Of a stretch of DNA of 17,049 nucleotides, positions 8,523-16,925 are shown one piece after another; position 1 is the first letter of the stretch, and each line of letters starts with the position of its first letter. A model generated the notes under the pieces. It searched no databases. It worked only from the letters and a program-made list of their open reading frames with translations, and was not told the DNA's origin. This DNA is from Pleurotus djamor (lineage: Eukaryota; Basidiomycota; Agaricomycetes; Agaricales; Pleurotaceae): NCBI GenBank assembly GCA_029747585.1, contig JAPEVF010000944.1, forward strand, positions 1 to 17,049, read 5' to 3'. The position numbers were made by a program, and so were the translations under genes.

Positions 8523-9605
8523 TCAACAGCCAGATGAAGAGAATGAGTCTGAGTCGTACTGATCACCCTCGACGTAGCAAGAAATGACCGGTTCCAATGG
8601 ATCCGCATCAGCATCACCGTAATACACCAAATCATCATCACCAAGAGCAACAGCAGCCACAGCAGCCGCAGCGGGGGGACGCGCCGTACGAGGAGGGATG
8701 TTATTCGAAGGGTCGCCAGGGCAGTTAGCTGCGGTGTGAGAAACCCATCCAGGTGATGCTGGGGTACGCCGGCAGTGGAAGCAGCCTCCAGACGCACGAA
8801 GCGTCTCACGTTCCGTAGTCGACAAGGGAACGAATGAAGGGCGCAAGGTCGACGCTGTAGAGGCAGGTGCGACCGTCGGACGGGTCACACCGGAAGCAGG
8901 TAGGGCCGCACGAGGTTGTGTTCGGTTGGTTGGCACGGACGAGACCACGCCCTCAGCTTCTAGACTAGACCAAGTGGCAGCCATGAGACTAACAAGCTGT
9001 TCGAGCCGAAGAACTTCATAGCGGAAGGCAGGCGTTGCGCGAGTGCGTAGAGACAGGATAGGATGCGAGAAGAAAAGGATGTGATTCTTGACAGTCGAGT
9101 CGCTGAGCACATAACCTGAGCCAGCAGACGACAGTGCGTTCCGAGCACTCAAAAGCTCGGCAACGAAGGAGTTGAATGGACCATTTTGACGAATGGAGTA
9201 AAAACGCGCAAGAGCATCGAGGCGCCAGTTCACTGAGACGAAACGTTCCCGCAGGCGGCTAGCAAACGTCGTCCATGCACCCAGAGTCTTCAATTCCTCA
9301 CGTCGCTCAGACCACCACGCGCGAGCATCGGGATGCTCCAACTTCATACTGGCAAAGAGGATACGAAGTTGGTCGGGCAGGACAACGTTGTTGATGAGGG
9401 TATATGCGTCAAATTCGTCTTCACAGCGGTCAATCCACGTATTAACCATGGGGCCATCCAGAGGAGCAGTCAGTACACCGCTTAGCGTAGGTACATCACA
9501 GCGAGGAAACGGTCGACGAGGGACAGTGGGCGAGGGAACCAACGGCGTGGGCGTCGCAGCCGAAGACGAAGACGAAGGTCCAGAGATCGTGTCTTCTATT
9601 GCCAT
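8523..9605 (-). CDS. gag: Gag protein of the nested non-autonomous element
   Basis: 360 aa from the ATG at 9605 (MAIEDTISGPSS). The frame is open much further upstream, through the LTR, but that part is shared LTR sequence and leader, so 9605 is preferred. The first 45 residues or so are Ser/Pro/Thr-rich. Residues about 50-215 look like a Retrotrans_gag core: VNTWIDRCEDEFDAY, then ARAWWSERREELK with TFASRLRERFV, the WW and F pattern typical of these capsids. A zinc knuckle follows at residues 275-295 with spacing C-x2-C-x11-H-x4-C, longer than the usual x4 between second Cys and His. The tail is Ala-rich then acidic and ends SDSFSSSGC. Role: particle assembly and packaging of its own RNA, relying on enzymes from another element. 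It is unrelated at sequence level to the Gag of the surrounding Ty3 element as far as I can see. Confidence 0.85.
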   Translation of the reverse strand: MAIEDTISGPSSSSSAATPTPLVPSPTVPRRPFPRCDVPTLSGVLTAPLDGPMVNTWIDRCEDEFDAYTLINNVVLPDQLRILFASMKLEHPDARAWWSERREELKTLGAWTTFASRLRERFVSVNWRLDALARFYSIRQNGPFNSFVAELLSARNALSSAGSGYVLSDSTVKNHILFFSHPILSLRTRATPAFRYEVLRLEQLVSLMAATWSSLEAEGVVSSVPTNRTQPRAALPASGVTRPTVAPASTASTLRPSFVPLSTTERETLRASGGCFHCRRTPASPGWVSHTAANCPGDPSNNIPPRTARPPAAAAVAAVALGDDDLVYYGDADADPLEPVISCYVEGDQYDSDSFSSSGC

Positions 9606-9795
9606 CGCAGACGTCAGTGTTGTTGCGCTTCGTGAGGACGTTGTACGTGTGCGTGACCGAGGACTGGCTTGATCGAGGGGCGCAAAAACAGGGAGATTGT
9701 GCTTGGCGGCCGCGTGGCGTGTGTGTTGTGGAATGTGCTGATCCAGGGTTGCGAGGCGGTGGGGAAACGACCACGATGGATGTCNAAAAAAAATG
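9606..9795 (-). other. 5' leader of the nested element
   Basis: These 190 bp lie between the nested 5' LTR and gag start. In element orientation they begin CATTTTTTTT followed by an undetermined base (9785), so the primer-binding site falls exactly in an uncertain homopolymer. No TGG adjoins the LTR. Confidence 0.55.
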
Positions 9796-10011
9796 TGTAA
9801 CAACGTCGTGGCCAACGACGATGACACTGAGGAGCTCACACACGACGTGACAGGACCGTGGTGTATTCGGGGGGGAAACGCGAGGGATGGTGGATGTACA
9901 GGGTAAAGAAGTCTATCGTACAGGAAAGCGGAGACCGTGGAATAAGTAGGGCGGGTATGCGGGTATGCGGATATGCGGAAATACGATAGAAGACAGGGGT
10001 GTATCCTTACA
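9796..10011 (-). repeat. Nested element LTR, right copy (5' LTR in element orientation), 216 bp
   Basis: Identical to 7962-8178 apart from one fewer G in the G run. It starts TGTAAC and ends CCTTACA. In element orientation this LTR would provide the promoter for the minus-strand gag. I do not see a clear TATA box on that strand. Confidence 0.93.
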
Positions 10012-10016
10012 CTGAC
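10012..10016. repeat. Target-site duplication CTGAC, right copy (nested element)
   Basis: It reads CTGAC against CCGAC on the left, differing by one C-to-T transition. The integrase frame resumes in the same phase here (ACC CAG AAA, T-Q-K). Confidence 0.7.
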
Positions 10017-11739
10017 CCAGAAAGACTGGGTATCCAAGCTCCCAGCGATCGAATTCGCTATCAACATCTCACGTTCAGAAAGCACGGGATACGCTCCCTT
10101 CTTCCTGAACTCTGGACGCATTCCCCGACCCTTCATTTGGGACTCGAACCAGGCCGTCGAATTCCCTGGTATCCGTGCATTTGCCCAGCGCATCCAACGC
10201 GCCATCATGTCAGCTCACGACAGCATTCTAGCCGCACGAGTCAAGCAAACTCGCGACGCGAATCGTCATCGTCGACCATCACCCTTTGCTGTCAACGATC
10301 TCGTCTACATCTCTACGAAGAATATATCGTTCCCCAAGGGACTAGCTCGTAAATTTGTACCAAAATATATTGGACCTTACAAAATTGTACGCGACTACCA
10401 AAACGAGACGTACCAGATCGAACTGTCCGCTCGACTCAAGCAGCGCGGAGTTCATGATGCCTTCCATGCATCCCTGCTTCGTATCCACATCCCCAACGAC
10501 GACCGCCTCTTCCCTGGACGATTGGATAGTCAGATATTCGAAGAGGATGATTATAAAGAGCCCGAATGGGCTGTTGACTCCATCCTGTCGCACTACGGCT
10601 CCAAAGCACAAGCCCTGTTTGAAATTAGGTGGACATCTGGAGACGTCACTTGGCTCCCATACCACCAAGTAAGTCATCTTCAAGCCTTAGCTGCTTACCT
10701 TGAAGCTTTAGGTGTACCGGATATTGGCCATTTACCTCCCGGCACCGGATCACCACCCAACGAAGATCCTCAAATCTTCAGTGGCTCGGTCACCTTCCAA
10801 CTCGAGCCTTCCCCATTCCCCTCACCTATAAATACCACCACTCATTCCCCCATTTATTCCTCAGCACCTCGTCGCCCTCGTCGTTCGCCTAAGCGTCCTC
10901 GTCGTTCTCAAGGTCCTCCTCCTGCTCCTCGCTCTCACCACCTTCTTCGTCGCCGTAAACCATTGCGCCCTTGCTTACCTTGTCCCTGCATCACCTCTGC
11001 CAAACCCCGTAATCGCAAGCCGCGTCGTAACCCTCGTAACCGCACCATGTCCCAAGCATTCACCATGTTCGTCTGCACTGGTCCCAACAGCTACACCATC
11101 ACCAATCCCGACGATGGAAAAGCTCACACGTACACTGTCGAGCAAATCAAGGACTATATCCGCTTCGATCGTGGGCTTCGCAAGGGTATTATCAAACCTA
11201 CCGACCCTGCGCCAGCCGGTTACCTCGAGTTCGCCAACTTGTTCAACTTGGAAGAGCATGTCTTCACCAAGTTCACCATTTTCGGCGACAACGGACGCCC
11301 TATCATTGATGGACCTCAGCTTGGACTCCAGGCTGTTCTCCCCGATGGAGACTATACCCCAACTGTTCGAGTCATGTCGACTCCTATCTCGAAGATGAAG
11401 ACTTCCCCTGTCCCCCCTGCTACCACTACTTCCTCTTCCAGCTTGTCTACCCTCACTCCTCGCCGCCGAGAACTCATCGACGACCTCGTTTGGGATCACC
11501 TCGAAAACACTGTTCGCGCCAAAAAGCGTCGCGAAGGTTTCATCGCTGCTAGACAAGCTCAGAAGGCCCAGAAGGTTATGGATCGCGCGAAGAAGCACCA
11601 GGCGCGTATTCGTAGCTTCAAACGTCCCGGCACTCCCTTCCCTTCGACTTCTAATCGCATGGACATCACCCTTGACGACTTCGACGAAGCCGACTATGTT
11701 GAAGACACTGAACCTCACCGTCCTACCGATGACAATTAG
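10015..11739 (+). CDS. pol: Pol, second part: integrase C-terminal domain, chromodomain and long C-terminal extension
   Basis: This is the severed end of the polyprotein, in the same frame as the part before 7961. It opens TQKDWVSKLPAIEFAIN, continuing the integrase core, then SESTGYAPFFLNSGR and the SH3-like C-terminal domain (NDLVYISTKNISFPKG, KYIGPYKIV, VHDAFHASLLR). A divergent chromodomain follows at about 10558-10715 (EWAVDSILSHYGS ... FEIRWTSGDVTWLPYHQV), which in chromoviruses helps target integration to histone-marked chromatin. After it comes about 110 residues of Pro/Ser and then Arg/Pro-rich sequence (PRRPRRSPKRPRR, a likely nuclear localisation signal). The last part, from Met at 11047, is a folded-looking region of about 230 residues (FVCTGPNSYTITNPDDG, YLEFANLFNLEEHVF) ending with a basic helical stretch and an acidic tail. 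Lacking its N-terminal part and any start of its own, this fragment should not be expressed as integrase. Confidence 0.88.
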   Translation, partial: TQKDWVSKLPAIEFAINISRSESTGYAPFFLNSGRIPRPFIWDSNQAVEFPGIRAFAQRIQRAIMSAHDSILAARVKQTRDANRHRRPSPFAVNDLVYISTKNISFPKGLARKFVPKYIGPYKIVRDYQNETYQIELSARLKQRGVHDAFHASLLRIHIPNDDRLFPGRLDSQIFEEDDYKEPEWAVDSILSHYGSKAQALFEIRWTSGDVTWLPYHQVSHLQALAAYLEALGVPDIGHLPPGTGSPPNEDPQIFSGSVTFQLEPSPFPSPINTTTHSPIYSSAPRRPRRSPKRPRRSQGPPPAPRSHHLLRRRKPLRPCLPCPCITSAKPRNRKPRRNPRNRTMSQAFTMFVCTGPNSYTITNPDDGKAHTYTVEQIKDYIRFDRGLRKGIIKPTDPAPAGYLEFANLFNLEEHVFTKFTIFGDNGRPIIDGPQLGLQAVLPDGDYTPTVRVMSTPISKMKTSPVPPATTTSSSSLSTLTPRRRELIDDLVWDHLENTVRAKKRREGFIAARQAQKAQKVMDRAKKHQARIRSFKRPGTPFPSTSNRMDITLDDFDEADYVEDTEPHRPTDDN

Positions 11740-11762
11740 AGTTGCAGTTCACTAGGTGAACC

Positions 11763-11774
11763 GCGGAGGGCGTA
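11763..11774 (+). promoter_or_regulatory. Candidate polypurine tract of the outer element
   Basis: GCGGAGGGCGTA lies immediately before the 3' LTR start TGTAACGG. The core GCGGAGGG is purine-rich and G-rich, but the tract is short and broken by pyrimidines. Position is its main support. Confidence 0.45.
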
Positions 11775-12105
11775 TGTAACGGCTCGGTACTTCGGCCGTC
11801 TACTCCTTTCCTTTCCCCTTGTACCTTCCCCTTTCCGTTCCTTTCCTCATGGTTTCAACCTCTTGGTACGCTACAGTCGTTACTCTCTCCTACTTGGCCT
11901 GTCATTCCTTAGGTACTGGTTCCTATTCTATATGTTCCTTGCCCTGGACTCTACAGTATATAAGTTCTACCTACTTCACCTGTATTCTCCAGTGCACACA
12001 AATCCACGGCTTTAATCCTGTTACTGTCTGCCTCTCGCCTCTCTCTCTTCGCCTCTATCCTCTCTCGTGTGACGTGACAGAACCTTCCTGTTCCCTCCCG
12101 TCACA
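11775..12105 (+). repeat. 3' LTR of the outer Ty3/Gypsy element (331 bp)
   Basis: Same length as, and identical by eye to, 1162-1492, with the same TATATAA box at 11957-11963. It ends CGTCACA and is followed by the target duplication GGCAG. Its transcriptional direction points towards the magnesium-transporter gene that starts 360 bp downstream. Confidence 0.95.
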
Positions 12106-12110
12106 GGCAG
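12106..12110. repeat. Target-site duplication GGCAG, right copy (outer element)
   Basis: Exact match to 1157-1161. The join of both flanks reconstructs the pre-insertion intergenic sequence. Confidence 0.93.
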
Positions 12111-12464
12111 CCACTGATGAACTTCGTCCTTGTCCTCATCGTTCCTCACGAAACAACATGTCGTTCATCTGTTTATATCTAAACATCGTCAAATTAGCTG
12201 TGCACAACCTCAATGATTGTGCTGGCACACAGGTCTCATCAGCATCAGGAAGAGGGCCCCTGTGGATAATAATTTGTTTCCGTTACGCGACCCTACATCA
12301 GCGCCCATCAAATAAAATGCTAATCTTATCGCTGTCCTGAAACAAACAGCAACGCGTTATTTTGGTCGAGGGACCGCGAACGCCTTGAGGTTGGGTCTCC
12401 ATGCCATACTCCACATAGGTTCTTCACCCAGAGCCACCATCATCGCTCCTCGTCGTCCTCCAAA
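12111..12464 (+). promoter_or_regulatory. Upstream region of the magnesium-transporter gene
   Basis: This 354-bp segment is the proximal half of the former shared promoter between two divergent genes; the other half is 997-1156. I see no gene in it; the open frame that runs through from the LTR to 12340 is not convincing. I see no clear TATA box near the start codon. Sequence near the ATG is CT-rich (CGCTCCTCGTCGTCCTCC). Confidence 0.5.
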
Positions 12465-15417
12465 ATGCCCAGAGAAAACAGCTTCAGTGATTCAGAGGGA
12501 AGATCGTTGACCCCTGACCTTAGCGACGAAGAGGAAGACGTCCAGGTTGTTTCCCCAACGTACTCCTTGTCGCCGGCACCAAATGGAACTCAACACGTCT
12601 TTGGAAATGGGGCAGGGAATGTGCTCGGGCACTCACACATAGGACCTTCGCAGTCGCAGCGAAGTTTACCTCGTTCTCAAGCATACTCAACAGCATCGCA
12701 TGTGCGACCCTTGTTGCATCCTCGCGAACGATTCAGAAAGGCCGTGCGTAAAATCATCGCGCTCGGTCGTTCTGCTTCTACGTTTTCTCGTTCTCGAATC
12801 GGCGCGGTTGGGGATGAACCAGGTGTCGACCCTCGGAGGGACTCTGCCTATATCAATTGGGGACACATCCACCAAGACTGTGTTATCGAGGTCAATGACT
12901 ACAGCAGTGTCAGAAGCTCGTTTGGGAAGATGACGAACAAAGAGTTCATTGGGATGATGGAAGACGAAAGAGCCAGCCAAAGGGAGCCTTGGGTAAAGGT
13001 TCGATGGATCAACGTTGGTGGTGTCAGTTGGGATGTTCTGAGCGCGCTCGCTCTCAAGTACGGTACGCGGTGAACCTTCCGTAACCCACCCTTTGCTTGT
13101 TGCTCACCTAGTTCGTTAGAGATTCATCCCCTCGCACTGGAGGATGTCCTACACCAGCGTGATCTGAATCGCTCGAAAGCAGACTATTACAACAAACATC
13201 TCTTTCTGCGCGTCCTTTGTCACGAGCTTCTTGATCCAGAGGACACATCGACCTACATACCACCTCATATGAGCACTTCTCTGCGCGCAAAGGCCTACAG
13301 TGGACACCCAGCACGTGGCTCCACTTTAACCGAGCTACCGCGCTCTACCTCACCTGCGCCGTTCACCCCAGAGGACCAGGAAAACCGGATGCACCATGCC
13401 ATCAATGGGTCTCAGGAGAAAGAGGAGTTCGGGATCGTCGTTGAAGGTGTTCCATCGAGCGCCGGCGAATTTGGGGGTCCGGGAGAGGAAATGGACAGAG
13501 ACAACACGTTGTATGGAAATGGCACCGACATCACTTCCAAGAGGAAGAGCTGGCGGAGGACCAAGTCAGCTATGTCTGGTGTAGATGTGGAGAAAGCTGT
13601 TTCACCGCCTGCTACTGGACGAAGAGTGAGTTTTGGGAAGAAGCCTCCTCATCCTCCCCACCCTGCTACTGGTGGAGAGCGAAGTCTCAAGCTGGCCAAG
13701 TATGCTGCGTTAGATGAGGTACGTCGAAGTCCGTCCCTCGGACATTGGGACGAAAGCGTTTCGCGTTCTTATTCACGGCATTGATTGGCAGGTGGACGAA
13801 GACCATCGCAAGCTCGCGGAAAGAGAAGCATCTATCGAACAACTCAAGAAAGGCGAACGGGTAAACGTGAAGGTTTCGCCCATGTTTATGTTTCTCTTCA
13901 AAGATGGTAGGCATGATCCAACCGTTAGGCGATGCTAGCTTTTTTTAACATCTCGGATGATGTAGGAACTTTCATCACCATCCACCCGAGTCCGGATACG
14001 AACTTTACGATGCCGATTATGAACCGACTGAGGCAGCGGGACACCCTTCTCAGGAAGAGTGCTGATGCTAGTCTGTTGCTCCAGAGTATCCTTGACTTGA
14101 GTGAGTTTCCTTTGTTTCCGGCATGAAAAAAGAAGCAGTCGCTCATATCTCCATCCCCGATACCTTCTTCTACTACTCTCCACACAGTCGTCGACCAAGC
14201 ACTAGAAGTCATCGATGCATATCATCTCAAAATCAAAAAGTTCGAACGCGACATTTTGCTCAAACCAAAAATGAAAACCGTTCGCAACTGTGAGTCGATT
14301 ACCCCACCCACCCACTCGCCAATCCTAACGAAGCGGTACATGACGCCAATAGTGCATATCCTATCCGGCGATTTAATTCTCCACAAACGGACTTTGGAGC
14401 CAATCAAGACCATCGTCTATGGATTGAGACGCTACGATCTCGATCGATGCGCCGCTCTGGTTGAAGCTCAACAGTATCCAGGCCAGGAAAAGGAACCAGT
14501 TGTCGGGTTTATGACCCATAAATCCAAGATCTATCTGGTTAGTCCCGACTTCATCTCTTGTTTCCTTATCTCCCTTTTTCGTTCCGTGCCGGAGCGGTCC
14601 TCCCTGCTGCTCCTCGAGGCTGGCTTGGTTATCGACCTCGGCATCAACGGATATAAGATTAATTTATCTTCTCCCTGGCGCTGTTGCCTATCGGGCGTTA
14701 ACATGGCGATCTCCAAGCTTTCGATCTATTGACGCCTATGGATCCCTGTCGCATTGTCGATATGATGGCTAATTTCGCACACATTCCATATAGGCTGATG
14801 TATACGACCACATGGTGTACATCTTGACGAGTTTGGATATGTTCGCTGGTATCGCGGAGAATCTCATTGATTATACCTTCAATGTAAGTGACCTATTTAT
14901 GACTTTCCTTCCCATGCTGAAGTTTTTTCTTCTTGTTCGGGCGATGTTGCGTATGTAGATGGCTTCGTATGAGATGAACGAAGTGATGCGAAGGTTGACG
15001 CTGGCAACGATCATTTTCTTGCCCCTTACCCTGCTTACTGGTTACTTCGTACGTGCTTGATCCCTCGTACATCCGCTCTCTTCTAACATTCTTTTCTTGG
15101 ACGTATAGGGAATGAACTTTGACCCTATGTGGTCCGTCCAGCAAAACTCAGACTTACTGTTCGTCCCTCCGTCTTCTTCTCCATTCCTTCTTTCATGCTC
15201 ACTATTTGATGCAGCTTTTGGGAAATTGCTATTCCTGTCATGCTGGTTGTGATACCGGTCTTCGTTGCCCCAGATATCGCCCGGCTGTGGCATTACTTGA
15301 AGAAAAAGATGATGACCAACAAAGTCGCCAAGGTGGGTTCTTTCCGCATCTTTTTCCCACTCAAAGGCGATATCTGAATCCCCTCCGTCACCTTTGCAGA
15401 AATTTAAAACGGCGTAA
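12465..15417 (+). CDS. CorA-like magnesium transporter (MNR2/ALR1 type), 11 exons
   Basis: Spliced as join(12465..13062, 13120..13718, 13792..13906, 13966..14100, 14188..14289, 14353..14537, 14794..14883, 14959..15048, 15109..15158, 15215..15332, 15400..15417): 2,100 nt, 699 aa. All introns are GT-AG and every junction keeps phase. Start context is CAAAATGCC. Residues 1-180 are an acidic, Ser-rich cytosolic tail. The conserved core begins at WVKVRWINVGGVSWDVL and ALKYEIHPLALEDVLHQR, continues with KADYYNKHLFLRVL and, after a long low-complexity loop in exon 2, with VKVSPMFMFLFKDG, ILSGDLILHKRTLEPIK and YDHMVYILTSLDMFAG. Two membrane helices lie near the C-terminus: residues about 620-638 (TIIFLPLTLLTGYF) and about 657-676 (FWEIAIPVMLVVIPVFV). 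The CorA signature GMN is residues 639-641, split from helix 1 by an intron. The family forms pentameric Mg2+ channels in plasma or vacuolar membrane. Intron 6 is unusually long (256 bp), and the last exon encodes only five residues (KFKTA). Confidence 0.93.
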
Positions 15418-16660
15418 AATCGCATAAAATGACCAAGTTACCGCTCATCCGCGTTACTTGAGCATACGTTATTGCATGATTGATACACGGACACATCGAC
15501 ATACTCTTGCTTTCGCTTCATCTACTCTGGTTTCGGCATACTCTATATCTATTGTTTGGGTTCACGTTCTTATGTTCATGGTCATGGTTAGATAGCATCT
15601 CATTTCGTTCAGCTCTTTTGGACATATATCAAGTATAAATATCATATATCTCACTACATCTGTTCACCTTCCCTTTCTCATCCGTCAGTTCTATCGCTCT
15701 GTCTTGCATGTCGTCTGTGTACTCTATACTCGCACCTGTTTATTCTCCAACTTGAATTTCTTCAGCCCGGGTGGCTTGGTACTTATGCACTCGGCCCCAA
15801 CCGTTCAAAAATTGCGTTACGATCAACGGTGAATTACCTCGGTATTCCGTATTCAATATTCGTGGAGACGAACTGAAGGCAACCGGAGATAGTACATATT
15901 AACATACGTATTCTACGCATAAACTGGACGGCCAGTCTCTGGGGTCTGTATGTAAGGGGAAGAGAGTAACTGAAATACTTGATACAGTGGGGTGTCATGA
16001 GCTTCAAGTGCGCATGGAAGGCAGGAACATGTACAAGGCACGGGAAACCGGAAACAGAAGGACAAGCGGGGTGGGGGACACGGAACGACGGATAAGATCG
16101 TGAATGGCAGCGTCGTAAGACAGAAGAAGAAGCAATAGATACCAGCACGTAGGCTGTAGGGAAGGGTCATAACCCAAGGCCAAAAGCGCAACGAAGAAAC
16201 TATATGGCAGACGACAGATAATCCAAGGAAAAATGAAAAGATACAAATACAATGAAGCTGATGAGGGGGTGAGAATAGATAGATGTAGAGTAGGCTTGTA
16301 TGGTCGTTAATCGTTAAGGGGTCGTGAACGTCTTCTGAACAATGAAGATGTGTACCTTGGGAGGGAATCATGGGGAATATGACATGCATGGACGTTGGAT
16401 AAAAAGGAAAAAGAGGAGGCTGTTCAACAACTGGGGTGACGGATATTTGGCGGAGTATGCAAAACGGCGGAGTTGAGAGAGAGGCCCAACGAACACGAGC
16501 GAGAAAAACCAAGACGCATCCGCATCGAAGAAAGCGGAATCACGAAAACATGAAATTCGCCATCTTGGCGCAGTTGACCGTGGACCTTGTGATCGAGGGA
16601 TACCGACATCGAAGGTGTCAAGGCTTGACAAGTAGACAATTAACCATCGACAACGGTCAA
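15418..16660. other. Intergenic region without a convincing gene
   Basis: About 1.2 kb downstream of the transporter. The first part is AT-richer (for example CAAGTATAAATATCATATATC near 15630) and probably contains 3' UTR and terminator. From about 15950 the plus strand becomes purine-rich. Minus-strand open frames there (such as 15913-16512) are Cys/Phe/Pro-rich translations of purine tracts with no family features. No tRNA, repeat array or transposon end is recognised. Confidence 0.6.
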
Positions 16661-16925
16661 TTATATTCGCTCCCCTCTTCCTTGTCTCCCTCTCATCTTC
16701 TTAAGCCGTATCTTCTTCTCCCGCTGATGTCTGATGCCATCCCGCGAAGATGCGATGCGTTCATGTGTCAACCTCCCCGATTAAGGTAGGTTACATCCAA
16801 GGTTGAGCTTGCGTCACCTTGATGTTATAGGGGCGATTGTAGAATGCCGGATATGAGGCTTCGGTTTCGTGGGAGCGAGGTTTTGGGATAGATATGAGCG
16901 GATACGTCGCTCTGAGAGGGGGCAT
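16661..16925 (-). CDS. Possible small two-exon gene, unrecognised (weak)
   Basis: An ATG at 16925 has a favourable context (GCAACCATGCC) and follows a long pyrimidine-rich stretch on the minus strand, as fungal 5' UTRs often do. The unspliced frame gives 44 aa, stopping at 16791. A GT donor at 16817 and an AG acceptor at 16724 would instead give 36 residues (starting MPPLRATYPLISIPK) joined in phase to 20 very basic residues (REKKIRLKKMRGRQ...), ending at 16661: 56 aa. The frame is also open upstream to the window edge, so this could be the end of a gene entering from the right. I do not recognise a family. Chance is a real alternative. Confidence 0.2.

Larger units (their letters stand above)
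7962..10011 (-). mobile_element. Nested Gag-only non-autonomous LTR element (TR-GAG-like), inserted in integrase
   Basis: The element is 2,050 bp, flanked by near-identical LTRs of 217 bp (7962-8178) and 216 bp (9796-10011) whose ends are TGTAA...TTACA. The only substantial coding region is a Gag of 360 aa on the minus strand, so the element runs right to left, opposite to its host. No protease, RT, RNase H or integrase is present in the 1.6-kb interior. This is the architecture called TR-GAG in plants: LTRs, a Gag and nothing else, mobilised by enzymes from a partner. The LTRs differ by one G in a homopolymer, so insertion is very recent. Superfamily of the partner cannot be decided from Gag alone. 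Confidence 0.88.
1162..12105 (+). mobile_element. Ty3/Gypsy LTR retrotransposon with chromodomain (chromovirus-like), interrupted by a nested element
   Basis: The element is bounded by two 331-bp LTRs in direct orientation and by the perfect 5-bp duplication GGCAG. Domain order is Gag, CCHC knuckle, triplicated module, aspartic protease, reverse transcriptase, RNase H, integrase, chromodomain. Integrase after RNase H is diagnostic of Ty3/Gypsy rather than Ty1/Copia. Without the nested insertion and its duplicated target (2,055 bp) the element would be 8,889 bp. By my reading the LTRs show no difference, so insertion is recent. The coding region has no stop apart from a frame change exactly at an N (5296), so it was probably competent before the nested insertion split integrase. 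It sits in the shared upstream region of two divergent host genes. Confidence 0.95.

Noticed and set aside
9606..10208. N-terminal extension of the nested Gag frame to 10208
   Set aside because: The extension reads through the LTR, an N and flanking integrase sequence; a start at 9605 after the leader fits the element.
10975..11718. 247-aa minus-strand frame opposite the Pol C-terminus
   Set aside because: It is the antisense shadow of the plus-strand polyprotein frame, which continues from integrase and chromodomain.
1162..12105. CRISPR-like or satellite array
   Set aside because: The repeats are two LTR pairs and a diverged protein-level triplication; there are no regularly spaced short repeats with unique spacers.
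15913..16512. 199-aa minus-strand frame downstream of the CorA gene
   Set aside because: Composition (Cys, Phe, Pro, Ser) reflects purine-rich DNA read on the other strand; overlapping frames are equally long and none has recognisable motifs.
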